Source: Fumia sp045645505 (GTDB lineage Bacteria; Bacillota; Clostridia; Oscillospirales; Ruminococcaceae). Taken from it: DNA of 64,000 nucleotides. Location of the stretch: positions 1 to 64,000 of the forward strand of contig JAZRIW010000020.1 of assembly GCA_045645505.1 (NCBI GenBank), given 5' to 3'. The notes beneath the pieces were generated by a model. It searched no databases. It was not told the DNA's origin and saw nothing but the letters and a program-made list of their open reading frames with translations. A program made the translations under genes and the position numbers. Positions 8,450-16,230 of the stretch are shown here, piece by piece (the first letter of the stretch is position 1; every line of letters begins with the position of its first letter).

Positions 8450-9852
8450 TGGAAATGGAAACAATAAAAAATATTTTTGACATTATCAGCGTTTGCTTTG
8501 TTATATATCTCATCGGCTACTCTACATTTTTGTTTTTATCGGTGGTTGTAGGGGCATCAACTCTTTACAGAAAAAAGATGCAGAACAGGCTGATGAATAA
8601 GTTTACAGATAACTATTTTGTGCCAATAACAATAGTAGTTCCGGCATATAACGAGGAAGTAACGGTTGTGCAGACTGTAAAATCCTTACTATCGCTGGAT
8701 TATAAACTTTACGAGATTATCGTTGTGGATGACGGCTCAAAGGATGAAACATCACGCGTTTTAATTGAAGCGTATAATATGCATCCGGTAAGACGACCTC
8801 TTCACAGAAGTATAGCCTGTCAGCCGGAGGAATTTATTTATGAATCTTATGAACAGAAGGTTCCTCTTACTCTCATTCGCAAGAAAAACGGCGGTAAAGC
8901 AGATGCGCTGAATATGGGTATCAACGCTGCGCAGTATCCGTACTTTATCTGTATGGATGCAGACTCCGTTCTGCAGTATGATTCCTTAAAAAAGATTGTA
9001 ATTCCCGTTTTGGAAGAAGAAAATGTGGTTGCGGTAGGCGGAACGGTAAGACCTTGCAATGATGTAACACTCAAAGATGGCAGAGTTATAAAATACAGAC
9101 TGCCTAAGAATATTTTAGCTTGTATGCAGCTACTCGAATACGACCGTTCTTTCTTGGCATCAAGAATTTTATTTGACCATTTTAATGGCTCGCTGATTAT
9201 ATCGGGAGCGTTTGGAATGTTCAAAAAAGAAACAGTTATTGCAGCAGGCGGCTATGACCACGGCACAATGGGCGAAGATATGGAACTTGTGGTAAAGCTT
9301 CATTCCTACTGCCTTACTAATCAGATTTCCTATTCTATTAAATATGCAACCGATGCAGTATGCTGGACTCAGGTACCTGAAAAATTAGGAGATTTGAAAA
9401 AACAGCGTAAACGCTGGCATCTTGGACTTTTCCAGACTATGTGGAAGCATAAAAAGATGATGGCAAATCCTAAATTCGGTGCAGTTGGTTTTGTTTCATA
9501 TATGTACTTTTTACTGTATGAGTTACTTTCGCCATTTATTGAAGTTTTCGGCGTGTTGACAATGGTAGCAGCATTCTGTTTAGACTTACTCAATTTGCCG
9601 TTTATGCTCCTATTTATGCTGATTTATGCCGCATACAATTCAATTCTGACACTCACGGCATTCTTTTCGAGAATACAAACCATTGATTTGACAGTTACCT
9701 TCAAGGACTGTATGAAAGCCATAATGCTTTGCTTCTTTGAGGTTACAACGTTAAGGTTTATAATGGCATTTGTAAGACTTACGGCGTTCAAGGGCTATAA
9801 AAAGAAAAAACTTGATTGGGGACGCATTGAACGAAAGAAGATGAATATTTAA
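8449..9852 (+). CDS. Processive family 2 glycosyltransferase (PgaC/BcsA-like)
   Basis: 467 residues. One membrane segment near 12-36 leads into a GT2 domain: VVPAYNEE, VVDDGS (D94/D95), CMDADS (D170, D172), the GED triad 275-277 and QRKRW 319-323. These are the nucleotide-sugar, metal, catalytic and QxxRW processivity motifs of cellulose, hyaluronan and poly-GlcNAc synthases. Several C-terminal membrane segments follow for extrusion. There is no PilZ domain, so c-di-GMP must act through the riboswitch or a partner. An insertion of about 40 residues between VVDDGS and KNGGKADALN is unusual. The sugar cannot be deduced. It is the core polymerase of the locus. Confidence 0.9.
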   Translation: MEMETIKNIFDIISVCFVIYLIGYSTFLFLSVVVGASTLYRKKMQNRLMNKFTDNYFVPITIVVPAYNEEVTVVQTVKSLLSLDYKLYEIIVVDDGSKDETSRVLIEAYNMHPVRRPLHRSIACQPEEFIYESYEQKVPLTLIRKKNGGKADALNMGINAAQYPYFICMDADSVLQYDSLKKIVIPVLEEENVVAVGGTVRPCNDVTLKDGRVIKYRLPKNILACMQLLEYDRSFLASRILFDHFNGSLIISGAFGMFKKETVIAAGGYDHGTMGEDMELVVKLHSYCLTNQISYSIKYATDAVCWTQVPEKLGDLKKQRKRWHLGLFQTMWKHKKMMANPKFGAVGFVSYMYFLLYELLSPFIEVFGVLTMVAAFCLDLLNLPFMLLFMLIYAAYNSILTLTAFFSRIQTIDLTVTFKDCMKAIMLCFFEVTTLRFIMAFVRLTAFKGYKKKKLDWGRIERKKMNI

Positions 9853-9874
9853 CAGAGGCGAGGTGATTTGATTA

Positions 9875-11764
9875 ATGAGAAAATGTATGATTGCAATATT
9901 CCTGATGATTGTTTTCTGTGCTTTGCCGGTTTTTGCAGAGGTTTATACTACTGAAAAAACCAATGGGTTTGGAGACTGTATCTATGTAGCAGGAAGTCCT
10001 GACAATTATCCGGTTGAATTCTATGACGAGGAAAATAACGCATACTGTGGTATCATTCCCGATATGCTGAGAATTATCTCTGAACGCTCTGGTGTGGATT
10101 TTGTTTATATTAATGGCAATAAAGCTGATAAAAATATAATGGGAGAAAACTTGCAGGTGGAGATCGTTTCTTCTTCCGAAAATATCAGCACCATGCCCTA
10201 TTATAAGGATTATTTAGAGCTCGTATCCTTTGAAAAAGACGGTAAAACAGTAAAATCAGGTCTTGTTTTCACAAGCCTTACGGATGATGTACTTATTTCA
10301 AAAACCAAAGCAGCCGCAAGTGAGATTTCGGAAGATGTCAAAAGCGGAATATATCTTTCTTATGCAACCGAGAATGCAAAGATAAATTACATTTGGATTG
10401 TAATAGTACTTGTTTTTTGCTTGGGTCTGCTTACATCTGTAATTCTGCTGATTTTTCGCATTAAACGCATCCGCAAAGAAAATAAGGCGGATAAGATGAC
10501 GGACTCCGAGACCGGAATGGGTAATCTGCAATTTTTCAAATATCATTTCAGATACACTATAAGCGATATTTCAAGAAGCCTTTATTACATTGCATATATT
10601 ATTTTAGACAGCAGCTATCTTCGTTCTTATCACGGCGACAGCTCTTTTGATGATGTACTCAAATACACAGCATCCGTTCTTTCGGAGCATACGGGCGACA
10701 GAGAAATCTCTGCACGAATTACCGAAAACGGCTTTGCCTTTGCGTTTCAATCCTCAAATGATGATGACGCAAAAAAAAGGCTCACCGAAGTTATGAATAA
10801 GCTCAACAGCTTTGAAGCGGTGAAGGAGAAAAACAACAAGCTCGTGTTTCACTCTGCCGTATATCATCTTACGAGTTCTGATAGAAATTGTGAAATTCTT
10901 CTTTTCAATCTCAGAAAAAACTGTAACAGAATTTTTGGTACGGAAAAGCAATTTGTTTTCTGCGATATTCATTCTATGAATATGATTCAGGAAGAAAAGA
11001 AAATCACCGAAAGCATCTTAAAGGGGTTTGAGAAAAACGAATTTAAGATGTATCTGCAGTTTATTGTTGATAACAAAACCAAGAAAATTGTTTCAGCAGA
11101 AGCTCTTTCAAGGTGGGATAATCCTGATAAAGGACTTGTCGGTCCCGGTAAATATATTGGGAACATGGAAATAGCAGGGCTTATAAGTAAGCATGACTTT
11201 TATATGTTTGAGCTTGCCTGTCGTCAGCTTGAAAAATGGAAGGGTACGGCTTTTGAAAATATCGCTCTTTCCTGTAACTTTACAAGAATAACCATTTCCG
11301 AAGAAAATTTTATTGATAAACTCAAGATGATTTCAAATAGTTATTCTTTTGATAAATCAAAGATTGCTATTGAAATTACCGAAGATGCTATGGAAAAAGA
11401 CAGAGAAACTGCAACGAATAACGTAAAGTTGTGTAAGGAAATTGGGTTCAGAGTGTATCTTGACGACTTGGGAAGTGGGTACACATCCCTTGCGAATTTG
11501 TGCGATTATCCCATTGATGTTGTAAAAATTGACCGTGATATTTTACTCAAAACCGAAAATAAAAAAGGCAAAGACCTGTTTACAGGCATCATCGCTCTTG
11601 CACATAGCTTAAATATTAAGGTTATTTGCGAGGGCGTAGAAACAGAAGAACAAAACACACTCGTATCTTCATCTGCTTGCGACTTTGTTCAGGGATGGTA
11701 TTATTCCAAAGCGCTTCCTTTGGAGGAATGTGAGTCATTTATAGATAAATATGAAAATCGGTGA
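9875..11764 (+). CDS. EAL c-di-GMP phosphodiesterase with degenerate GGDEF
   Basis: 629 residues. A signal sequence ends near FAEVY (residue 22). An extracytoplasmic part (about 30-165) resembles a piece of a family 3 solute-binding fold, and a membrane segment lies at 172-195. The GGDEF domain is degenerate, with TENGF replacing GGDEF near 283-287. The EAL domain runs from about 375 to the end: SAEALSRW carries EAL, then CNFTRITI, IEITEDAM, YLDDLGSGYTSL, VKIDRDIL and CEGVETEEQ, all key metal and catalytic positions. It should hydrolyse c-di-GMP. As last gene of a c-di-GMP-induced operon it would form a negative feedback loop (inference). Confidence 0.9.
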   Translation: MRKCMIAIFLMIVFCALPVFAEVYTTEKTNGFGDCIYVAGSPDNYPVEFYDEENNAYCGIIPDMLRIISERSGVDFVYINGNKADKNIMGENLQVEIVSSSENISTMPYYKDYLELVSFEKDGKTVKSGLVFTSLTDDVLISKTKAAASEISEDVKSGIYLSYATENAKINYIWIVIVLVFCLGLLTSVILLIFRIKRIRKENKADKMTDSETGMGNLQFFKYHFRYTISDISRSLYYIAYIILDSSYLRSYHGDSSFDDVLKYTASVLSEHTGDREISARITENGFAFAFQSSNDDDAKKRLTEVMNKLNSFEAVKEKNNKLVFHSAVYHLTSSDRNCEILLFNLRKNCNRIFGTEKQFVFCDIHSMNMIQEEKKITESILKGFEKNEFKMYLQFIVDNKTKKIVSAEALSRWDNPDKGLVGPGKYIGNMEIAGLISKHDFYMFELACRQLEKWKGTAFENIALSCNFTRITISEENFIDKLKMISNSYSFDKSKIAIEITEDAMEKDRETATNNVKLCKEIGFRVYLDDLGSGYTSLANLCDYPIDVVKIDRDILLKTENKKGKDLFTGIIALAHSLNIKVICEGVETEEQNTLVSSSACDFVQGWYYSKALPLEECESFIDKYENR

Positions 11765-11824
11765 TCATTTAGCATAACAAAAAAATATGTATATCCAAGC
11801 GATATACGCTTCATAAAATATTTC

Positions 11825-12322
11825 ATGTACTACACCGAAGCCTATGTAAGGAAAAGTGAGCTTCAAAAACTTAAATCCAAAGTTGAAAGCGGTAAAAGAA
11901 GAATATCTGAACTTGATGTGATAATATCCCGAATTTATGAGGACAATATTTTAGGTAAATTAAGTGATGACAGATATTCCCGTATGGCTTCTATGTATGA
12001 GAATGAACAAAGGGAGCTTATCGAAACAATATCCAAAAGTGAACAGGAATTGGAAAAGGCAGAGCAACAGAATATTGATATGCGACTTCTGTTAAAAACT
12101 TTGAGAGAGCTAACCGATTTCCGAGAGCTTACCCCAACAATAGTTAATTCTCTGATACAACGGATAGAGGTTCACAACAACGACAAATATGACGGTCATT
12201 GTCATGTGAAGGTTGATATTTATTTTACCGCTGTTGGAATGATTGATATTCCTGATGAAAAAGAAATCTTGGATATAATAAATAAAATCCAAGAAAATCC
12301 GCAGATGTATAAGGTCGGATAA
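11825..12322 (+). pseudogene. C-terminal remnant of a large serine recombinase
   Basis: 165 residues matching only the tail of TnpX/Tn4451-type recombinases: a coiled coil (LQKLKSKVESGKRRISELDVI) and the DUF4368-like segment FRELTPTIVNSLIQRIEVH. The catalytic serine domain and the recombinase domain are absent. The same frame is open back to the EAL stop at 11762, but that stretch has no recombinase similarity. Full members are about 500-550 residues, so this is a fragment left by an integrative element. It lies immediately downstream of the glycan locus on the same strand. Confidence 0.8.
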
Positions 12323-12330
12323 CAAGGAAA

Positions 12331-12372
12331 ATGGAGTAGTTCCTTGATTTTGGAACTACTCCATAAAAAACT
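12331..12372 (+). terminator. Terminator behind the recombinase remnant
   Basis: A perfect 13-bp inverted repeat (ATGGAGTAGTTCC / GGAACTACTCCAT) at 12331-12364, followed on the plus strand by an A-rich run. It separates the glycan locus from the convergent aldolase gene. Confidence 0.6.
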
Positions 12373-12413
12373 TCCTTATGTGGCTGTCGCTAATTTGCTT
12401 CAGCCTTTTTTTA

Positions 12414-13385
12414 TTAAATATTATCTAAAAGCGATTTATAAAATTCACAGTAATCCTTGCGGTTATCTGAAGTAAAAGTCATTGCTTCACGAGGGTGTAT
12501 ATTAAGCTGACCTGTGAACATATACTGTAAATCGTATCCCCAGGTAAGTCCTTGTTGTCTTAACGGGAGCATATACTTTTCGATAAAGGTTAAAATGCTA
12601 TACATATTATATTTTGGGTTTTTAAGAAATCCCAAAAGCAATTCGGTAGCACAGTTTCCGGCACCTCTGCCTATTCCCTGAACTGTGGTGTCGAGAAAAG
12701 AAACACCGTACGCAAGAGTTTCAATGGTATTTGCAAAGGCTAAGTTCTGATTGTTGTGGGCATGAAAACCGATACTCTTTCCTGAATTTTCTGCAGCTGC
12801 AATATAAATTTTTGCAAGACTGCAGGCATTTTCAGGGAAAAGTGAACCATAACTGTCAACTAAGTATATAACGTCAACATTTGAAGCCATAAGCATCGAA
12901 AGAGCGTCTTTGATCTGCTCGTCACTGCATTGGGAAACTGCCATAATATTGCAGGAGGTTTCGTAGCCTAATTTATGAAAATGCTCAATCATTTCTATTG
13001 CGGTGGGAATCTGATGAATATAACAAGCTACACGTACCATATCTATGACACTTTCACTTTTAGGTAAAAAGTCTGTCAAATAGTCACATCTGCCGACATC
13101 TGCCATTACGGAAATTTTCATATCCGATATATTTTCTCCTACAATGGCACGTAAATCTTCTTCTTTACAGAATTTCCATTTACCGAAATCTTCTTCGCTA
13201 AATTGAGCAGTGCTTGCTTTATATCCGAATTCCATATAGTCAACGCCACATTTTATGTTGGCTTTATAAAGTTCTTTTACAAATTCATCTGAAAATTTAA
13301 AGTTGTTACAAAGTCCACCATCTCTGATGGTGGCATCAAGAATTTTTACGTCATCTCTGACGCTCATTAAGTTACCTTTACGCAT
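12414..13385 (-). CDS. DRE-TIM aldolase (4-hydroxy-2-oxovalerate aldolase-like)
   Basis: About 323 residues. It belongs to the HMGL/DRE-TIM metallolyases: ILDATIRDGG supplies the metal Asp and catalytic Arg, IGFHAHNN gives the HxH metal ligands, and GIGRGAGNCATE is the family's glycine-rich loop. The family does divalent-metal Claisen or aldol chemistry on 2-oxo acids. The nearest named group is the aldolase half of 4-hydroxy-2-oxovalerate aldolase. No acylating acetaldehyde dehydrogenase partner is nearby, so the substrate is open. I chose the ATG at 13385 (AGAGG 8 bp upstream); a longer GTG at 13394 and an ATG at 13367 exist. It is a single gene with its own promoter and a palindrome just upstream. 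Confidence 0.8.
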   Translation of the reverse strand: MRKGNLMSVRDDVKILDATIRDGGLCNNFKFSDEFVKELYKANIKCGVDYMEFGYKASTAQFSEEDFGKWKFCKEEDLRAIVGENISDMKISVMADVGRCDYLTDFLPKSESVIDMVRVACYIHQIPTAIEMIEHFHKLGYETSCNIMAVSQCSDEQIKDALSMLMASNVDVIYLVDSYGSLFPENACSLAKIYIAAAENSGKSIGFHAHNNQNLAFANTIETLAYGVSFLDTTVQGIGRGAGNCATELLLGFLKNPKYNMYSILTFIEKYMLPLRQQGLTWGYDLQYMFTGQLNIHPREAMTFTSDNRKDYCEFYKSLLDNI

Positions 13386-13409
13386 ATCTGACACCTCTGA
13401 TCATTTTAT

Positions 13410-13427
13410 GCTTTAAAGCTTTAAAGC
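13410..13427. promoter_or_regulatory. 18-bp perfect palindrome, probable operator
   Basis: GCTTTAAAGCTTTAAAGC is its own reverse complement. It lies between the predicted start of transcription (near 13433, minus strand) and the aldolase start codon, the position of a roadblock or repressor operator. Confidence 0.5.
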
Positions 13428-13439
13428 GATGATATAGTT

Positions 13440-13468
13440 ATTATATCACTACTTTTTTATTTTGTCAA
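13440..13468 (-). promoter_or_regulatory. Sigma-A promoter of the aldolase gene
   Basis: On the minus strand TTGACA (13468-13463), a 17-bp spacer and TATAAT (13445-13440): a consensus promoter. The 18-bp palindrome at 13410-13427 follows directly. Confidence 0.8.
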
Positions 13469-13471
13469 ATA

Positions 13472-13505
13472 TTTTTTAAAAAAATCCCTCCTTAAAAAAG
13501 GAGGG
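13472..13505 (-). terminator. Terminator of the Dabb gene
   Basis: On the minus strand CCCTCC / GGAGGG hairpin (13505-13486) followed by ATTTTTTT. It lies just downstream of the Dabb stop and just before the aldolase promoter. Confidence 0.75.
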
Positions 13506-13525
13506 AGGGTGTTAATATTTTTACT

Positions 13526-13822
13526 TTACAGCTCGCAATCCGTTACCTGACGGTCAGTTACGACTTTATGCACATATTCCCGTACTGCCTGATGTAATGG
13601 ATGAGCCTGATAAAAATCGAGTGCTTCAGGGCTTTCAAATTCGCTTACTAAGCATAAATCCATACCTTTTGGGTTGTAGTTGATATTAACCTGAGCGGAA
13701 ATAAGGCCGTCGATTTTACCTACTAAAGCTTCAAGACGCTCTTTGATAATTTCACAATTTTCTTTTTTTGTTTTGCCTTCGGCTTCATCTTTTAAATTCC
13801 AAAAAACAATGTGACGAATCAT
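13526..13822 (-). CDS. Dabb (stress-responsive alpha/beta barrel) protein
   Basis: 98 residues, the normal size of a single Dabb domain (ferredoxin-like dimeric barrel). The start MIRHIVFWNLKDEAEG and the pattern SEFESPEALDFYQAHPLHQAV are typical. Members include plant stress proteins and polyketide cyclases, and many bacterial copies have no known substrate. AAGGAAGG lies upstream of the ATG. It ends at its own terminator before the aldolase promoter. The zinc-ribbon membrane gene lies 16 bp upstream on the same strand, so the two may be co-transcribed. Confidence 0.8.
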   Translation of the reverse strand: MIRHIVFWNLKDEAEGKTKKENCEIIKERLEALVGKIDGLISAQVNINYNPKGMDLCLVSEFESPEALDFYQAHPLHQAVREYVHKVVTDRQVTDCEL

Positions 13823-13837
13823 AATATACCTTCCTTT

Positions 13838-14737
13838 TTAAGATAATGTAATATAAACAAATGATAATATCATTGTCAGCGCATAGGGGATTACAAAAGA
13901 TAAAATTAACGCTAATTTTGATGTACCGCCTTTTGAGGTTAAAATTTTTGTATAATCGGGGTCATCCTTTTTTTCTTTTCTTATTTTATGTACGCTTTTG
14001 AATACTTTATTTGCGTACAGTTTATTTGCAAAAAACGAAAACAGGAGTTTTACAGCAAAAGAGAGAAATGAGCATATATTTGAAATAATTTCGAAATTTG
14101 CGGGAAGTTCAGTCTGAACATTACCATAAAAAAACATATCCTTGAAAATATATAAAGAAGGGAGACTTAAAATAAGAGAAATAACAAAGACGATTGCTGC
14201 AACTCCCCACATTTTACGGTAGATAAAGAAATAAAATTCAAAGAAAAATGCTGCCCAGTTAGGTCCTGTTCTTCTGTTTTCTGCGGCTGCTTTAAATCTT
14301 GGAATATAATAGCGGGTATTTGTTTTAACAAAAAGTGCTAAATCCTTTGCAGGAATCTTATCAATTTCTTCATCAGGTGAAACTCCGCCCAAGGGATCAA
14401 ATAATGAATTGAGCGGTATATTGTTTACGGTAAATCGGTCATTGTCGGATGAATCTTTTTTTTCATTGTTAAGAGATGCTTTGCAGAGTGTGCAGTTTGT
14501 TGTTTCGGGAGGGTTGGGAGTTCCGCAATTATTGCAACGGATATATTGGTCATCATTGATATTTGCAGGTGATTTCCATATTTCACCTTTTTCATGAAGT
14601 TCATTTAAAATACAACCACTTTCCTTAACACAACTTTTGTGATATGGAGCACCACATTCAGGGCAAACCGCTATTTCATCGGTTTTTAAAAGTTCCTTAT
14701 TACATATAGGGCATATAGCTCCTGTGTATTTAAACAT
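13838..14737 (-). CDS. RING-like/zinc-ribbon membrane protein (DUF2628 type)
   Basis: About 299 residues. The N-terminus has a prokaryotic RING-like zinc module (CPICNKEL, CPECGAPYHKSC) and a second zinc ribbon (CNNCGTP..CTLC). An acidic linker follows, then a DUF2628-like region (NWAAFFFEFYFFIYRKMW) with several membrane segments. The longer frame from 14800 adds 21 residues with no ribosome site; the ATG at 14737 follows AAAGG and begins at the zinc module. Similar proteins are common in Clostridia and their function is not known. It diverges from prfB. Confidence 0.75.
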   Translation of the reverse strand: MFKYTGAICPICNKELLKTDEIAVCPECGAPYHKSCVKESGCILNELHEKGEIWKSPANINDDQYIRCNNCGTPNPPETTNCTLCKASLNNEKKDSSDNDRFTVNNIPLNSLFDPLGGVSPDEEIDKIPAKDLALFVKTNTRYYIPRFKAAAENRRTGPNWAAFFFEFYFFIYRKMWGVAAIVFVISLILSLPSLYIFKDMFFYGNVQTELPANFEIISNICSFLSFAVKLLFSFFANKLYANKVFKSVHKIRKEKKDDPDYTKILTSKGGTSKLALILSFVIPYALTMILSFVYITLS

Positions 14738-14807
14738 TTTCTCAAATACCTTTCTGTCATGATATAAAAATATTATAACATAAAGATGTATTTTTATCAA
14801 ACAATTC

Positions 14808-14836
14808 TTTACAGAATTGAAAATCTACAGTATAAT
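14808..14836 (+). promoter_or_regulatory. Sigma-A promoter of prfB
   Basis: TTTACA (14808-14813), 17-bp spacer, TATAAT (14831-14836), about 30 bp before the ATG at 14868, which has ACGGAGG. Confidence 0.7.
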
Positions 14837-14867
14837 ATAAATAGTTTTTTAAACGGAGGAACCGCAG

Positions 14868-15983
14868 ATGCTTCAATTTGAAGAAGAAAAGTTAAATTTA
14901 AGAGCATTAAAACCTGAGCTTGATGAGCTTAAATCGGCTTTGGGTATAGATAATGTAAAAAAAGAAATAGCAGAGCTTGAAGAGATAGCTGCAACTCCCG
15001 ATTTTTGGGACGATACTGAAAATTCGCAGAAGATTTTGAAAAAAACAGGGGCTTTAAAGACTGTTGCAGAGAGCTTTCAAAATCTCTTAAGCCTTTATGA
15101 GGATGCTGAAACAATGCTTGAAATGGCTGAGGAAGATGATGACGAAGCGATGCTTTCAGAGACTTCTGAGATGATTTTAAGTCTTAAAGAAGGCATTGAA
15201 ACTCAAAAGCTTTCAACTTTGTTATCAGGTGAATTTGATTCAAAAAATGCTATTTTAACTTTCCACGCAGGTGCAGGCGGTACAGAGGCACAGGACTGGG
15301 TAGAAATGCTTTATCGTATGTACTGCAGATGGGGAGAAAGACATAATTTTAAAGTAAGCACTTTGGATATTTTAGACGGAGATGAAGCAGGAATAAAAAG
15401 TGCTTCAATTTTAGTTGAGGGGCTTAATGCGTACGGATATTTAAAATCTGAAATTGGTGTTCACAGACTTGTCAGGGTTTCACCTTTTGACGCATCGGGA
15501 CGCAGGCACACTTCTTTTGCTTCACTTGAAGTTATGCCTGAAATTGATGATGATATCGAGATTGATATTCGTCCTGAGGACTTGAAGGTTGATACTTATC
15601 GTTCAAGTGGCGCAGGTGGTCAGAAGGTAAATAAAACCGATTCCGCAGTGCGTATTACTCATATTCCTACAGGTATAGTTACTTCTTGTCAGACAGAGCG
15701 AAGTCAGTATCAGAATAAAGATATGGCAATGAAGATGCTTAAATCCAAGCTTTATGAGATTAAGGAAAGGGAGCATCTTGATAAAATAGAGGATATAAGA
15801 GGCGACCAGAAAGAAATTGCCTGGGGAGCTCAGATCCGTTCTTATGTATTTATGCCTTATACGCTTGTCAAAGACCATCGTACAGGTTTTGAAATGGGAA
15901 ATGTTAATGCAGTTATGGACGGAGACCTGGACGGATTTATAAATGCTTACTTGAAAGCATTGGCACATGGTGAACTGAATTAA
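14868..15983 (+). CDS. prfB: Peptide chain release factor 2
   Basis: 371 residues. RF2 ends translation at UGA and UAA on the ribosome. Visible: the GTEAQDW segment opening domain 2, the stop-codon tripeptide region RRVSPFDASGRRHTSF carrying SPF, and the peptidyl-hydrolysis motif GAGGQKVNKTDSAVR with GGQ. The protein is full length in a single frame from ATG 14868; the usual CTTTGA frameshift site near codon 25 is absent, so the autoregulatory +1 shift is not used here. Single gene with its own promoter, facing a convergent ACT-domain gene across a fold-back element. Confidence 0.97.
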   Translation: MLQFEEEKLNLRALKPELDELKSALGIDNVKKEIAELEEIAATPDFWDDTENSQKILKKTGALKTVAESFQNLLSLYEDAETMLEMAEEDDDEAMLSETSEMILSLKEGIETQKLSTLLSGEFDSKNAILTFHAGAGGTEAQDWVEMLYRMYCRWGERHNFKVSTLDILDGDEAGIKSASILVEGLNAYGYLKSEIGVHRLVRVSPFDASGRRHTSFASLEVMPEIDDDIEIDIRPEDLKVDTYRSSGAGGQKVNKTDSAVRITHIPTGIVTSCQTERSQYQNKDMAMKMLKSKLYEIKEREHLDKIEDIRGDQKEIAWGAQIRSYVFMPYTLVKDHRTGFEMGNVNAVMDGDLDGFINAYLKALAHGELN

Positions 15984-16226
15984 AAAAGGTGTTTAACGGC
16001 GTCTTCAGTTAGGGATAATTCGCCTAAATCATTACTTGTTTTGCGAACTAATATGTTAAAAGTCCACGGTATGCGTCAGCATTACCGTGGACTTTTGCCT
16101 TTTATTTCATCAAAAAAGTTAATGATTTAGGTGTTATACAGTTTTGTAACAAATATATTCGTGAAAAACCGAATTCTCCCTAATTGAAGACGTCGAAAAA
16201 CAAATTGTTTTTAAACACCTTTTTTT
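15982..16226. repeat. 245-bp fold-back element with central perfect hairpin
   Basis: Nested inverted repeats fill the gap between two convergent genes. Outer arms are 15982-15996 with 16211-16226 (AAAAAAGGTGTTTAA); second arms 15998-16022 with 16170-16194 (25 bp, a few mismatches, including GTCTTCA.TTAGGG); third arms 16023-16035 with 16118-16131 (CCTAAATCATTAC); and a perfect 14-bp central hairpin 16058-16071 with 16083-16096 (AAAAGTCCACGGTA). The A-run/T-run ends would act as a bidirectional terminator. It may be a MITE or a structured RNA. No coding frame and no second copy was seen here. Confidence 0.75.
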
Positions 16227-16230
16227 ATTA

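Noticed and set aside
12376..12412. Second hairpin GGCTG / CAGCC with a T-run before the aldolase end
   Set aside because: Only 5 bp of stem with a 14-nt loop; too weak to list as a terminator.
14868..14960. Programmed +1 frameshift in prfB
   Set aside because: No CTTTGA or internal stop occurs near codon 25; the single frame gives a full RF2.
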